From contig CAISYC010000016.1 of NCBI GenBank assembly GCA_903889565.1, positions 20,690-84,689 on the forward strand: DNA of 64,000 nt, given 5' to 3'. The position numbers were made by a program, and so were the translations under genes. The DNA is from an uncultured beta proteobacterium (lineage in GTDB: Bacteria > Pseudomonadota > Gammaproteobacteria > Burkholderiales > SG8-41). The notes beneath the pieces were generated by a model. It was given only the letters and a program-made list of their open reading frames with translations, did not search any database and was not told the origin of the DNA. Positions 47,146 to 56,809 of the stretch are shown here, one piece after another (position 1 is the stretch's first letter; each line of letters opens with the position of its first letter).

Positions 47146-48246
47146 TCAGTTCGGCTCGTCTTCCGGCTGCAGATAACCGGTGACCTGCAGATCGAAACCC
47201 GCCATGCTCGGCATTCTACGCGGCTTCGACAGCAGCCGCATTTTCGTGACCTTGAGATCGCGCAGAATCTGCGCGCCGATGCCGTAGGTGCGCAGCGCAT
47301 TTTTCGGATTCACCGGAATCGCTCCGGGCAGCGCACGCTCTGCGAGGTCGCCGGCCGTTTCCGGACGGTGCAGCAGCACGATGACGCCGCACTCGGCACG
47401 CGCCACCGCCGCCAGCGCGCGATTGAAATTCCACGAGTGGCTGGCGCTTTTGACGTCAAGCAGATCGATCACCGACAGCGGCTCGTGCACGCGCACCAGC
47501 GCCTCGCGCCCCGGCTTCAGTTCGCCGCGCACCAGCGCCAGATGCGTCGCATTGCCGATGCGGTCGCTGTAGACCACCAGTTTGAATTTGCCCTGTACCG
47601 TTTCGATGTCGCGCTCGGAGACGCGCTGCACCAGCGATTCGGTGCGGCTGCGGTATTGAATCAGGTCCGCGATGGTGCCGATCTTGATGCCGTGTTGGCT
47701 GCCGAACTCGATCAGATCGGGCAGGCGCGCCATTTCGCCGTCGTCCTTGAGGATTTCGCAGATCACCGCCGCCGGCGTGACACCGGCCAGTTGCGCGAGA
47801 TCGCAGCCCGCCTCGGTGTGACCGGCGCGCACCAGCACGCCGCCATTCTGCGCCTTCAGCGGAAATATATGTCCGGGCTGCACGATGTCCGCCGGACCGG
47901 CGTCCGCGCGCACCGCCGCCCGCACCGTCCGCGCGCGGTCGGCCGCCGAAATGCCGGTGGTCACGCCCTCGGCCGCCTCGATCGACACCGTGAAGTTGGT
48001 GCCGAGCGGCGAATTGTTGTTTGACGTCATCAGCGGCAGATTGAGACTGCGGCATTTTTCCTCGGTCAGCGTGAGGCAGATGAGTCCCCGGCCGTAGCGA
48101 GCCATGAAGTTGATCGCCTCCGGCGTGACGAAATCCGCCGCCAGCACGAGGTCACCCTCGTTTTCGCGGTCTTCCTCGTCAACGAGAATCACCATCCTGC
48201 CGGCACGCATGTCGGCGATGATTTCAGTGGTCGGGCTGACTGCCAT
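47146..48246 (-). CDS. ribB: 3,4-dihydroxy-2-butanone-4-phosphate synthase fused to a degenerate GTP cyclohydrolase II-like domain (RibBX)
   Basis: The 366-residue protein has a complete RibB domain (residues ~1-205): [13 protein letters not shown] and [14 protein letters not shown]. The C-terminal part aligns with GTP cyclohydrolase II, but the zinc site that normally reads C-x10-C-x-C is replaced ([16 protein letters not shown], then SASHSW) and the QEGR loop is HRPETAG. It therefore should lack cyclohydrolase activity and corresponds to the RibBX hybrid known from some proteobacteria. A genuine ribA must be elsewhere. ATG 48246 follows AGGAAT. Pipelines usually name this gene ribBA. Confidence 0.9.
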   Translation of the reverse strand: MAVSPTTEIIADMRAGRMVILVDEEDRENEGDLVLAADFVTPEAINFMARYGRGLICLTLTEEKCRSLNLPLMTSNNNSPLGTNFTVSIEAAEGVTTGISAADRARTVRAAVRADAGPADIVQPGHIFPLKAQNGGVLVRAGHTEAGCDLAQLAGVTPAAVICEILKDDGEMARLPDLIEFGSQHGIKIGTIADLIQYRSRTESLVQRVSERDIETVQGKFKLVVYSDRIGNATHLALVRGELKPGREALVRVHEPLSVIDLLDVKSASHSWNFNRALAAVARAECGVIVLLHRPETAGDLAERALPGAIPVNPKNALRTYGIGAQILRDLKVTKMRLLSKPRRMPSMAGFDLQVTGYLQPEDEPN

Positions 48247-48247
48247 G

Positions 48248-48838
48248 TTATTCCTTGAATTGAGACAAACGCTCGGCGTAACGCGCCAGCATATCGACTT
48301 CGATGTTGAGTTTCATGCCCACGGCGAGCGCGCCGAAACTGGTCGTCTCAAGCGTGTGCGGAATCAGATTAACCTCGAATACGCAGCCATCGACTTCGTT
48401 CACCGTCAGGCTTACGCCGTCAACCGCGACCGAACCCTTGCGCGCGACGTATTTTGCCAGTTCGCGCGGCACTTCGACCGCCAGCGTGCGATTGTCGCCC
48501 ACCGCGTCGAACCGCGTTACCGTGCCGACGCCATCGACATGGCCGCTGACAATATGGCCGTCGAGACCGTCGCCGACCCGCAGCGCCTTTTCGAGATTGA
48601 CCCGCGCACCGGCAGTGAATCCGGTGACGCAGGCGAGCGTTTCGCGCGACACATCGAAGGCGAGCCGCGGCGCCGCCAGACCAACCACCGTCAAACAGAC
48701 ACCGTTGATGGCGATGCTGTCACCGATTCTGACGCCGTCGAGCGCCAGCCCGCCGCTGTCTAGCCCGATGCGAACGCCGCCCGCGGTGGGCGACACCGCG
48801 ACGATCCTGCCGACTGCCTGAATGATGCCGGTAAACAT
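48248..48838 (-). CDS. ribE: riboflavin synthase alpha subunit
   Basis: The 196-residue protein contains two homologous lumazine-binding barrels, beginning [12 protein letters not shown] and repeating near [15 protein letters not shown]. It dismutates two lumazines to riboflavin. Its stop is one base before the ribBX start and its own start overlaps the ribD stop (TGATG), so the rib genes form one operon. Family length is normal. Confidence 0.95.
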   Translation of the reverse strand: MFTGIIQAVGRIVAVSPTAGGVRIGLDSGGLALDGVRIGDSIAINGVCLTVVGLAAPRLAFDVSRETLACVTGFTAGARVNLEKALRVGDGLDGHIVSGHVDGVGTVTRFDAVGDNRTLAVEVPRELAKYVARKGSVAVDGVSLTVNEVDGCVFEVNLIPHTLETTSFGALAVGMKLNIEVDMLARYAERLSQFKE

Positions 48839-49923
48839 CAGACGAACCTCGCCAGTATGCGCAGATCGCCGTGGATCATGCGCGTTTCGTGTATGACCAG
48901 TTGACGCCGTGCCGCCAGCGACGTCAATGCGGGCAGAGCCGCCATGCCGGCGGCCGTATCACCAAGCAGACAGGGTGCCAGATACAACAGCAATTCATCG
49001 ACGCAGTCTTCATTGATCAATGAACCGTTGAGCTTGTGCCCGGCTTCGACATGCAGTTCGTTGATACCGCGGCGGCCGAGTTCGGCAAGCAGCGCCGGCA
49101 ATTCAACCTTGCCCGCCGCGTTCGGCAACACCACGATCTCGGCGCCGCGTTGGCGCAGCGCTTTACCTTTAGCTCCGTCATCACGCGCGCAAAAAATCAC
49201 TACGCCGCTGCCGTCGAGTATTTTCGCCGATGGCGGAGTCTCCAGCCGGCTGTCGACGATCACGCGCAGCGGCTGGCGCGTGGTCTCAACCTCGCGCACA
49301 TTGAGTTGCGGATCGTCGTCCTTCACCGTGCCGATGCCGGTCAGCACCGCGCAGGCGCGCGCCCGCCAGTGATGAGCGTCGCGGCGCGCGGCGGCACCGG
49401 TGATCCATTGACTTTGGCCGTTCGCGAGAGCGGTACGGCCGTCGAGGCTGGCTGCAATCTTCATGCGCAGCCACGGCCGCCCGCGCGTAACGCGGGAGAC
49501 GAAACCGATATTGAGTTCGCGCGCCTGCGTTTCCATGACGCCGCAATGGGTTTCAATGGTTGCCGCACGCAGCCGCGCCAGCCCCTGGCCGGCGGTGCGC
49601 GGATCCGGATCCTGCATTGCCGCCACCACGCGCGCCACGCCTGCGGCAATCAGCGCCGCGTCGCAGGGCGGCGTGCGGCCGTGATGATGACAGGGCTCCA
49701 GCGTCACATAGGCAGTGGCACCCCGCGCCCGTTCCCCCGCCGCCTTCAACGCGATGACTTCGGCATGCGCTTCACCGGCGCGCGCATGCCAGCCCTCGCC
49801 GACGACAGCGCCGTCGCGCACGAGTACGCAACCGACGCGCGGATTCGGCGTAGTCGTGTAAAGACCGCGCTCCGCCAGCGCCAGTGCGTGCGCCATGAAT
49901 TGCCTATCTGCGGTGTCCGTCAT
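48838..49923 (-). CDS. ribD: bifunctional riboflavin deaminase/reductase RibD
   Basis: The 361-residue protein has an N-terminal zinc-dependent deaminase domain (residues ~1-150) with AHAEVIAL and TLEPCHHHGRTPPC, and a C-terminal NADPH reductase domain (RPWLRMKIAASLDGRTA onward). It performs the second and third pyrimidine steps of riboflavin synthesis. ATG 49923 places a few residues before the conserved MAHALALAERG, as in E. coli. ATG 49896 is an alternative. Confidence 0.95.
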   Translation of the reverse strand: MTDTADRQFMAHALALAERGLYTTTPNPRVGCVLVRDGAVVGEGWHARAGEAHAEVIALKAAGERARGATAYVTLEPCHHHGRTPPCDAALIAAGVARVVAAMQDPDPRTAGQGLARLRAATIETHCGVMETQARELNIGFVSRVTRGRPWLRMKIAASLDGRTALANGQSQWITGAAARRDAHHWRARACAVLTGIGTVKDDDPQLNVREVETTRQPLRVIVDSRLETPPSAKILDGSGVVIFCARDDGAKGKALRQRGAEIVVLPNAAGKVELPALLAELGRRGINELHVEAGHKLNGSLINEDCVDELLLYLAPCLLGDTAAGMAALPALTSLAARRQLVIHETRMIHGDLRILARFV

Positions 49924-49978
49924 CTCTGTTTTATCGTGCGCAAATAGTCGTGCAGCAAGCGGCTTGCGGTAAGTAAGC

Positions 49979-50446
49979 CTATTTGAGCTTGCCGACCGGG
50001 CCGCGCACTTCCTTGATGGCATCCTGGAAATCGTCGATGTCCTGGAAGCTTTTGTAGACAGACGCAAAGCGGATATAGGCGACGTCGTCGAGCTTGTAGA
50101 GTTCCTTCATCACCATCTCGCCGATGCGCCGCGACGGCAGTTCGCGTTCGCCGAGTGCGAGCACCTGATGTGTGATCGCGCTGACGGCGTCGTCCACCAA
50201 CTGGGTGCGCACCGGACGCTTGTGCAGCGCGCGCATGAAACCGGTGCGCAGGCGCTCAATATCGAATTCGGTGCGGCTGCCGTCCTGCTTGACCACCTGC
50301 GGCATGCGCAGTTCGACCGTTTCGTAGGTCGTGAAGCGCTTGTTGCATTCGGGGCAGCGGCGGCGGCGGCGGATGCTGTCGCCCTTGTCGCTGACGCGCG
50401 AATCGATGACCTGCGTGTCGCCGGCTTTGCAGAACGGGCAGTGCAT
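49979..50446 (-). CDS. nrdR: transcriptional repressor NrdR
   Basis: The 155-residue regulator represses ribonucleotide reductase genes in response to dATP/ATP. The N-terminal zinc ribbon (MHCPFC, then [16 protein letters not shown]) and the ATP-cone ([16 protein letters not shown] onward) are intact. ATG 50446 lies at the zinc ribbon start and two bases after the glyA stop. The glyA-nrdR-ribD order is typical of betaproteobacteria. Confidence 0.96.
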   Translation of the reverse strand: MHCPFCKAGDTQVIDSRVSDKGDSIRRRRRCPECNKRFTTYETVELRMPQVVKQDGSRTEFDIERLRTGFMRALHKRPVRTQLVDDAVSAITHQVLALGERELPSRRIGEMVMKELYKLDDVAYIRFASVYKSFQDIDDFQDAIKEVRGPVGKLK

Positions 50447-50448
50447 TC

Positions 50449-51696
50449 TCAGCCGTACACGGGGAACTTCGCGCACACCGCCTTGACCTCGGCGGCGACG
50501 CGATTGAGCACGGCCTCGTCGTTGGGCGCCTCGAGCACATCGGCGATGAGGCCGGCCAACTGGCGGGTTTCCGTCGCGCCGAAGCCGCGCGTGGTGATCG
50601 CCGGCGAACCCAGGCGAATGCCGCTGGTGACCATCGGTTTCTGCGGATCGTTTGGAATCGCGTTCTTGTTGACCGTGATGTGGGCACGGCCGAGCGCGGT
50701 TTCCGCATCCTTGCCGGTGATCTTCTTGGCTTGCAGATCGACCAGAAACAGGTGGCAGTCGGTGCGCCCCGAAACGATGCGCAGGCCGCGCTCTTGCAGT
50801 GCGCCGGCCATGGTCTTGGCGTTATCCAGCACCTTCTGCTGATAGGCCTTGAACTCGGGCTGCAGCGCCTCCTGCAAGGCCACCGCCTTGGCCGCGATCA
50901 CATGCATCAGCGGCCCCCCCTGGGTCGAGGGGAAGATCGCCGAATTGAGCGCCTTCTCATGCTGCGCGCCGGCCAGGATCAAGCCGCCGCGCGGGCCGCG
51001 CAGCGTTTTGTGCGTGGTGCTGGTGACGAAATCGGCGATGCCGACAGGCGACGGATAAAGGCCGGTAGCAACCAGACCCGCGTAGTGCGCGATGTCGGAC
51101 ATCAGCAGCGCGCCCACGCTGTCGGCGATGGCGCGGAATTTTTTCCAGTCGATCGCCAGCGCATAGGCCGAAGCGCCGGTGACGATCATCTTCGGCTTGT
51201 GCTCTTTCGCCAGACGCTCGACCTCGGCGTAATCGATCGCCTCGGTTTTCGGATCGAGGCCATAAGTGACAACGTTATAAAGCTTGCCGCTCAAATTGAC
51301 CGAGGCGCCGTGCGTGAGGTGACCGCCGTGGGCGAGCGACATGCCGAGGATGGTGTCGCCCGGCTTCAGCATCGCGGTATAGACGGCGAAATTGGCCTGC
51401 GAACCCGAATGCGGCTGCACGTTGGCGTATTCGGCGCCGAACAGTTTCTTCGCGCGATCGATCGCTAGCTGTTCGGCGATATCGACGAATTGGCAACCGC
51501 CGTAATAGCGCTTGCCGGGGTAACCCTCGGCGTATTTGTTGGTCAGCACCGAACCCTGCGCTTCGAGCACGCGCGGGCTGGCGTAGTTCTCGGAGGCGAT
51601 CAGTTCGATATGGTCTTCCTGACGCTGCACTTCGCTTGAAATGGCGGACCACAGCTCGGCGTCGAAGCCGGCGATTTTGTCGTTGCGTGAAAACAT
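50449..51696 (-). CDS. glyA: serine hydroxymethyltransferase
   Basis: The 415-residue PLP enzyme interconverts serine and glycine with tetrahydrofolate. Motifs include [34 protein letters not shown] and the cofactor lysine in [17 protein letters not shown] 51696 matches the usual length; a longer frame to 51828 has no conserved residues. It begins the leftward glyA-nrdR-rib run and is divergent from the TRAP permease genes across about 160 bases. A TAAAAT hexamer at 51731-51736 (minus strand) could be part of its promoter. Confidence 0.97.
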   Translation of the reverse strand: MFSRNDKIAGFDAELWSAISSEVQRQEDHIELIASENYASPRVLEAQGSVLTNKYAEGYPGKRYYGGCQFVDIAEQLAIDRAKKLFGAEYANVQPHSGSQANFAVYTAMLKPGDTILGMSLAHGGHLTHGASVNLSGKLYNVVTYGLDPKTEAIDYAEVERLAKEHKPKMIVTGASAYALAIDWKKFRAIADSVGALLMSDIAHYAGLVATGLYPSPVGIADFVTSTTHKTLRGPRGGLILAGAQHEKALNSAIFPSTQGGPLMHVIAAKAVALQEALQPEFKAYQQKVLDNAKTMAGALQERGLRIVSGRTDCHLFLVDLQAKKITGKDAETALGRAHITVNKNAIPNDPQKPMVTSGIRLGSPAITTRGFGATETRQLAGLIADVLEAPNDEAVLNRVAAEVKAVCAKFPVYG

Positions 51697-51858
51697 GGCG
51701 GCGGTTCTGTCTTTGGTTTGTAAACGCTTGATTTTAGCATTGTTAGTACCCGGCCATCGACGGCCGCTGCCGGCGCTTTTTTGCCCGCGGGCATGCAATT
51801 TGCGTATCATGGCGGGCGTTTGGATCACCGCAATTGCGCGGTTCGGGGAGAATATCGA

Positions 51859-52398
51859 TTGGAAAAGCTGCTGGCGTTTTCAGGCGCGATCGACCACCTG
51901 AATGAAAAAGTCGCCGTGTTCGCCGACTGGCTGGTGCTGCTGTCCTGCCTGATCAGCGCCGGCAACGCGTTTTCGCGTTATTCCTTCAGCCTGAGTTCGA
52001 ATGCATGGCTGGAAATCCAGTGGTACATGTTCGGCGCCATGATCCTGCTGGGCGCCTCGTACACGCTGAAGAAAAACGAGCATGTGCGCGTCGATATCGT
52101 GTTCGGCCACTTGAGCACCCGCACGCAGATCTGGATCGATATCGTCGGCGGCGTGCTGTTCCTGCTGCCGGCGACCATCGTCATCGGCTGGATGGCGTGG
52201 CCGATGTTTCACAACTCGTTCGTGCAGAATGAAGTCTCCAGCAACGCCGGCGGGCTGCTGCGCTGGCCGATCAAGCTGATGATCCCGCTCGGCTTCTGGC
52301 TGCTGACCCTGCAGGGCCTCTCCGAAATCATCAAACGCGTCGCCATGCTGACGGGGCATCTGACCGCCGACGTGCACTACGAAAGGCCGCTGCAATGA
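51859..52398 (+). CDS. TRAP transporter small permease (DctQ)
   Basis: The 179-residue protein has four membrane helices and the DctQ segment [23 protein letters not shown]. It supports the large permease in sodium-driven uptake of organic acids. The TTG at 51859 behind GGGGAG is the best start; the upstream part of the frame is not family-like. Its stop overlaps the dctM ATG (ATGA). Confidence 0.9.
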   Translation: MEKLLAFSGAIDHLNEKVAVFADWLVLLSCLISAGNAFSRYSFSLSSNAWLEIQWYMFGAMILLGASYTLKKNEHVRVDIVFGHLSTRTQIWIDIVGGVLFLLPATIVIGWMAWPMFHNSFVQNEVSSNAGGLLRWPIKLMIPLGFWLLTLQGLSEIIKRVAMLTGHLTADVHYERPLQ

Positions 52399-54086
52399 CG
52401 CGCGAAGTCATGGCCCCGCTGATGTTCGGCGGGCTGATCATATTCATGCTGATCGGCTATCCAGTGGCGTTTTCGCTCGCCGCGGTCGGCCTGTTCTTCG
52501 GCTTCATCGGCATCGAGCTCGGGTTCTTCCAGACCGCGCTGCTGCAGGCGCTGCCCGAGCGGGTGTTCGGCATCATCTCCAACGATCTCCTGCTGGCGAT
52601 TCCCTTCTTCACCTTCATGGGCGCAATTCTCGAGCGCTGCGGGCTGGCCGAGGATCTGCTCGACAGCATGGGCCAGCTGTTCGGGCCGGTGCGCGGCGGC
52701 CTCGCCTACGCGGTGATCATCGTCGGCGCCATCCTCGGCGCCATCACCGGCACCGTTGCGGCCTCGGTGATCGCGATGGGCATCATCTCGCTGCCAATCA
52801 TGATGCGCTATGGCTACAACATGCGGCTTGCCACCGGCGTGATCGCCGCCTCGGGCACCATCACGCAGCTGATACCGCCGTCGCTGGTGCTCGTGGTCCT
52901 TGCCGACCAGCTCGGCCGCTCGGTGGGCGACATGTATGCCGGCGCAATCGGCCCCAGCATAGTCCAGGTGCTGCTGTTCTGCGCCTATATCGCGATATTG
53001 AGCATCGTGCGCCCGCAGGACATGCCGGCGCTGCCGCCGGAGGCGCGCACACTCACCGGCTGGCCGCTGATCCGCAAATGCCTGTGGGGCATGGTGCCGT
53101 CGATCGTGTTGATCTTCCTCGTCCTCGGCACCATCCTGATGGGGCTGGCCACACCGACCGAGGGCGGCGCGATGGGCGCGGTCGGCGCAATCGTGCTGGC
53201 GGTTCTGCATAGCCAGAATTTTTCGACGCGCGGCAAATACGCCGCCTTCGTCGCGCTGGTGGCGATGGTGCTGATCGCGCTGCTCTCGCTACTGGCCGGC
53301 GCACCGTGGCTGCCCGCCGCGATCGCCGACGCAGCGACCGCGACGCAGGGCTTTGCCGAAAAGCCGCTGTTCGTGGTGTTCTACATCGGCCTCGTGCTGG
53401 TGCTGCTCGAAGCGGTGATCATCACCAGACTGCGCGGCCTGATCACCGAAGCGGCGCAATCGACCATGCGCATCAGTTCGATGGTGATTTTCATCCTCGT
53501 CGGCTCGACGGTGTTCGGCCTGGTGTTCCGCGGCGTCGATGGCGACCTCTGGATCGAGCATCTGCTGACTTCGCTGCCGGGCGGCGTGGTCGGCTTCCTC
53601 ATCTTCGTCAACCTGTTCGTGTTCTTCCTCGCCTTCTTCCTCGATTACTTCGAGATCGCCTTTATCATCATCCCTCTGCTGGCGCCGGTCGCCGACAAAC
53701 TGGGCATCGATCTGATCTGGTTCGGTGTGCTCCTGGGCGCCAATCTGCAGACCTCGTTCATGCATCCGCCGTTCGGCTTCGCGCTGTTCTATCTGCGCGG
53801 CATTGCGCCCAAGGAAGTGAAGAGTTCGGATATTTATTGGGGCGCGATTCCCTGGGTGGTGCTGCAATTGATCCTGGTCAGCATCGTCATCGCCTTCCCG
53901 GGCCTCGTCACCAGCTTCATCGACAAGGGGCCGACCGCGGCGCCGGGGACATCGATCGAAATCCAGATGCAAACGCCGTCGCCCGACACGCCGGGCGCGA
54001 CCGACGCCGAGAAAGCGACTCACGAGCGCAGCGAAGAAGACAACGCCGCGGCCGATCTCGAGAAGGCGATACGCAACAGCAAATAA
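52395..54086 (+). CDS. TRAP transporter large permease (DctM)
   Basis: The 563-residue multi-helix protein is the transport channel of a TRAP system. It has TVAASVIAMGIISLPIMMRYGY, SGTITQLIPPSLVLVVLADQ and ATPTEGGAMGAVGA in the first half and GANLQTSFMHPPFGFALFYLRG near the end. It is longer than typical DctM (~430): extra hydrophobic segments lie around residues 285-345 and a hydrophilic Asp/Glu/Ala tail closes the protein. The longer form is known in TRAP systems annotated for mannitol or chloroaromatic acids, but the substrate here is unknown. Confidence 0.92.
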   Translation: MTREVMAPLMFGGLIIFMLIGYPVAFSLAAVGLFFGFIGIELGFFQTALLQALPERVFGIISNDLLLAIPFFTFMGAILERCGLAEDLLDSMGQLFGPVRGGLAYAVIIVGAILGAITGTVAASVIAMGIISLPIMMRYGYNMRLATGVIAASGTITQLIPPSLVLVVLADQLGRSVGDMYAGAIGPSIVQVLLFCAYIAILSIVRPQDMPALPPEARTLTGWPLIRKCLWGMVPSIVLIFLVLGTILMGLATPTEGGAMGAVGAIVLAVLHSQNFSTRGKYAAFVALVAMVLIALLSLLAGAPWLPAAIADAATATQGFAEKPLFVVFYIGLVLVLLEAVIITRLRGLITEAAQSTMRISSMVIFILVGSTVFGLVFRGVDGDLWIEHLLTSLPGGVVGFLIFVNLFVFFLAFFLDYFEIAFIIIPLLAPVADKLGIDLIWFGVLLGANLQTSFMHPPFGFALFYLRGIAPKEVKSSDIYWGAIPWVVLQLILVSIVIAFPGLVTSFIDKGPTAAPGTSIEIQMQTPSPDTPGATDAEKATHERSEEDNAAADLEKAIRNSK

Positions 54087-54103
54087 GCCGCTGCACGCGC
54101 AAT

Positions 54104-54131
54104 AAAAAACCCCGCCGCAGCGGGGTTTTTT
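54104..54131. terminator. bidirectional intrinsic terminator between dctM and dctP
   Basis: A6 and T6 flank a 6-bp stem (CCCCGC and GCGGGG) with loop CGCA. The structure can end both the rightward dctQM transcript and the leftward dctP transcript, because it has a T-tract on each strand. Confidence 0.9.
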
Positions 54132-54147
54132 ATCGTTTGTTGCCGAA

Positions 54148-55245
54148 CTAGCTCTTGCGCGGCGTATACGCAAACGAATCGAAGCCGTATTCGGCGACAC
54201 GGAACCACAGATACTGCTCGTCGCGGAATTTCTTCCACGCCGGATAGATGCGCTTCCAGTGCGGGCTCTTCGCCGACAACTCATCGTAAAGTTCGAACGC
54301 CGCTTTTTCGCAGGCCTCGAGCACCGGCCGCGAAAACGGCCGCAACTGCGTGCCGCTCGCAACCAGCCGTTTGAGCGCCTCCGGATTCTTGGCGTCGTAA
54401 CGCGCCAGCGTATGCATGTTGGCCTCGGCGCAGGCTGCCTCGACCGCCGCCTGGTAATGCTTCGGCAATTCGGCCCATTTCTTGTCGTTGATGAACAGCG
54501 ACAGTTCGGGGCCGCCTTCCCACCAGCCGGGGTAGTAATAAAACTTCGCGACCTTGTTGAAGCCTAGTTTTTCGTCGTCGTAGGGGCCGACCCATTCTGC
54601 GGCGTCGATGGTGCCGCGCTCGAGCGCCGGATAGATTTCGCCGCCGGCGATCTGCTGCGCGATGACGCCGAGTTTCGACAGCACCTGGCCGGCGAGTCCG
54701 CCGATGCGCATTTTCATGCCCTTCAGATCGGCCACCGACTTGATCTCCTTGCGGAACCAGCCACCCATCTGCACACCGGTGTTGCCGCAGGCGAAGTGCT
54801 GGATGCCGTAGTCCTTGTAGAGCAGCCCCATCGCCTCATTGCCGCCGCCATAGAGTTTCCACGCGATGTGCTGACGCGCGTTCATGCCGAACGGCAGACA
54901 GGTGCCGATGGCGAAGGCCGGATCCTTGCCAACGTAGTAGTAAGGCGCGGTGTGGCCCATCTCGACGGTGCCGTTCTGCACCGCGTCCAGCACCTGGAGG
55001 CCGGGCACCAGTTCCCCGGCAGCGAACACGCGAACCTGGAATTTGTTTTCGGTGATTTCAGCAAGCGTCTTTGAAAACACCTCGGCCGCGCCATAGATGG
55101 TGTCGAGACTTTTCGGAAAGCTCGATGCCAGCCGCCACTGGATAGTCGGGCTCGACTGCGCCGCAGATTGCGCAATTGCCGGCGCCGCCACCGCACCCGC
55201 GGCAACCCCCGCCGCCGCCTGTTTCAGAAATGCACGTCGTTGCAT
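54148..55245 (-). CDS. TRAP transporter solute-binding protein (DctP), Tat-exported
   Basis: The 365-residue periplasmic protein begins with a twin-arginine signal (MQRRAFLKQAAAGVAAGAVA) and belongs to the DctP/TAXI-like TRAP receptor family. PYYYVGKDPAFAIGT, RIGGLAGQVLSKLG and AAEWVGPYDDEKLGF are seen in the group that binds mono-carboxylates or lactate-like acids. A strong GGAGGAG site precedes the ATG. It is convergent with its likely partners dctQM, an atypical arrangement. A perfect inverted repeat lies 23 bases upstream. Confidence 0.9.
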   Translation of the reverse strand: MQRRAFLKQAAAGVAAGAVAAPAIAQSAAQSSPTIQWRLASSFPKSLDTIYGAAEVFSKTLAEITENKFQVRVFAAGELVPGLQVLDAVQNGTVEMGHTAPYYYVGKDPAFAIGTCLPFGMNARQHIAWKLYGGGNEAMGLLYKDYGIQHFACGNTGVQMGGWFRKEIKSVADLKGMKMRIGGLAGQVLSKLGVIAQQIAGGEIYPALERGTIDAAEWVGPYDDEKLGFNKVAKFYYYPGWWEGGPELSLFINDKKWAELPKHYQAAVEAACAEANMHTLARYDAKNPEALKRLVASGTQLRPFSRPVLEACEKAAFELYDELSAKSPHWKRIYPAWKKFRDEQYLWFRVAEYGFDSFAYTPRKS

Positions 55246-55267
55246 ATTCTCCTCCCTTGTTATATGT

Positions 55268-55293
55268 CACAAATTCGCATCGGCGAATTTGTG
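55268..55293. promoter_or_regulatory. perfect inverted repeat upstream of dctP
   Basis: Eleven-base arms CACAAATTCGC and GCGAATTTGTG flank ATCG, 23 bases before the dctP ATG. The symmetry and place suggest an operator for a dimeric regulator, or a hairpin ending the pmbA transcript. The following hairpin repeat at 55297 makes the second reading possible. Confidence 0.5.
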
Positions 55294-55296
55294 CTT

Positions 55297-55335
55297 CCCT
55301 CACCCTCTCCCTCGGGGAGAGGGTCGGGGTAAGGG
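55297..55335. repeat. CCCTCACCCTCTCCC hairpin repeat
   Basis: An imperfect inverted repeat (CCCTCACCCTCTCCCTCGGG then GAGAGGGTCGGGGTAAGGG) of a type commonly scattered between genes in proteobacteria. It lies 50 bases from the end of pmbA and may stabilise or end its transcript. Confidence 0.6.
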
Positions 55336-55384
55336 CGCACATTTCCATTAGTCTAATTTGTGTCCTGCAGCAGCGCCAGCCCAA

Positions 55385-56752
55385 TCAATCGCCGGCGATG
55401 GTCATGCGGTCGATCAGGATCGAACCGCATTGCCGCGAGCCGCGCGCCAGAATATCCGAGCCGGCCGCACTGATGCCGCGGAAAATATCCTTGAGGTTGC
55501 CCGCGATCGTGATTTCCTGCACCGGGTAGGCGAGTTCGCCGTTTTCCACCCAGTAACCGGCAGCACCGCGCGAATAATCGCCGGTCACCATGTTGATGCC
55601 CTGCCCCATCAATTCGGTCACCAGCAGGCCGCGTCCCATCTTTTTCAACAGCGCGGCGAAATCCTCGCCGGTGTCCTTCAGCAGCAGATTATGACTGCCG
55701 CCGGCATTGCCGGTGGTCTGCATGCCGAGCTTGCGCGCCGAATAGCTGCCGAGGAAATAGCCGTTGACCACGCCGGCCTCGACGACATTGCGACGGCGCG
55801 TGGTGACGCCCTCTTCGTCGAAGGGGCTGCTTGCCAGACCGCGCGGAATCAGCGGATCCTCGGTCAGCACCACCTGCGGCGCGAACACCTCGCGACCGAG
55901 GCTGTCGACCAGAAACGACGACTTGCGATAAAGGCTGCCGCCGCTGACCGCGGAGACGAAGTGACCGAGCAGTGTCGCCGCCACCGGCGCTTCGAACAGC
56001 ACCGGTGCCTGCGTGGTGGCGATTTTTTTGGCGCCCAGCCGGCGCACCGCGCGTTCGCCGGCGGTCCGGCCGATGGTTTCCGGCGCGTCGAGCGCGTCGG
56101 CGTTGCGCGCCGAACTGTACCAGTCGTCACGCTGCATGGCCTCGCCCTTGCCGGCGATCACAGCGCAGCTGATCCAGTGCCGCGAACTCGGATAGCCGGC
56201 GAGAAAACCCAGCGAATTGCCATAGATGAAATGCGAGTGCTGCAGTGAAACCGTCGCTCCCTCGGAATTATCGATGCGCTTGTCGACATCGAAAGCGGCG
56301 TTTTCGCAGGCCTGCGCCATTTCGATGGCGCGCTCGACCGGCAGATCCCACGGATGATAAAGATCGAGATCCGGAATTTGTTTGGCCAGCATCGCCTCGT
56401 CGGCGAGCCCGGCATAGTCGTCGCTGGCTGTAAAACGCGCGATCGAAATGGCGGCATCGACAGTCGCGCGCACCGCCTGCGGCGAAAAATCCGAGGTGCT
56501 GGCGTGGCCGCGGCGCTTGCCGAAGTAGACCGAGACGCCGATGCCCTTGTCACGGTTGTATTCGATCGTCTCGACTTCTTCGCAACGCACGGTGACCGTC
56601 TGGCCGACGCCCTCGGACACTTCGGCGTCCGCCGCGCTCGCCCCCTGCGCGGCTGCGTATTTCAGGATATCGGCGACGATTTCGCGCAACTGCGCGTCAT
56701 CGTGCGCCAGCGCGCTGCCGCCCTGCGGCCGGGTCTTCAGTTCAGTGGTCAT
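55385..56752 (-). CDS. pmbA: metalloprotease subunit PmbA/TldE
   Basis: The 455-residue protein is the partner of TldD in the cytoplasmic protease that matures microcin B17 and degrades CcdA in E. coli. It has GNSLGFLAGYPSSRHW, APVLFEAPVAATLLGHFVSA and the GAAGYWVENGELAYPVQEIT segment. It lacks the zinc HExxxH of TldD, as expected. ATG 56752 gives the usual length (E. coli 450); the longer frame extends into the divergent yjgA. The gene is divergent from yjgA over 57 bases, a conserved pair. Confidence 0.95.
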   Translation of the reverse strand: MTTELKTRPQGGSALAHDDAQLREIVADILKYAAAQGASAADAEVSEGVGQTVTVRCEEVETIEYNRDKGIGVSVYFGKRRGHASTSDFSPQAVRATVDAAISIARFTASDDYAGLADEAMLAKQIPDLDLYHPWDLPVERAIEMAQACENAAFDVDKRIDNSEGATVSLQHSHFIYGNSLGFLAGYPSSRHWISCAVIAGKGEAMQRDDWYSSARNADALDAPETIGRTAGERAVRRLGAKKIATTQAPVLFEAPVAATLLGHFVSAVSGGSLYRKSSFLVDSLGREVFAPQVVLTEDPLIPRGLASSPFDEEGVTTRRRNVVEAGVVNGYFLGSYSARKLGMQTTGNAGGSHNLLLKDTGEDFAALLKKMGRGLLVTELMGQGINMVTGDYSRGAAGYWVENGELAYPVQEITIAGNLKDIFRGISAAGSDILARGSRQCGSILIDRMTIAGD

Positions 56753-56809
56753 CAACGGCGCCTGCGTAAAAGCCGTTATGATACCAGCCTTGTTACAGGC
56801 GGCCGCAGA

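Noticed and set aside
49924..49978. Possible FMN riboswitch in the ribD leader.
   Set aside because: The gap to nrdR is only 55 bases, too short for the conserved RFN fold. No RFN-like motif is seen elsewhere in the rib operon.
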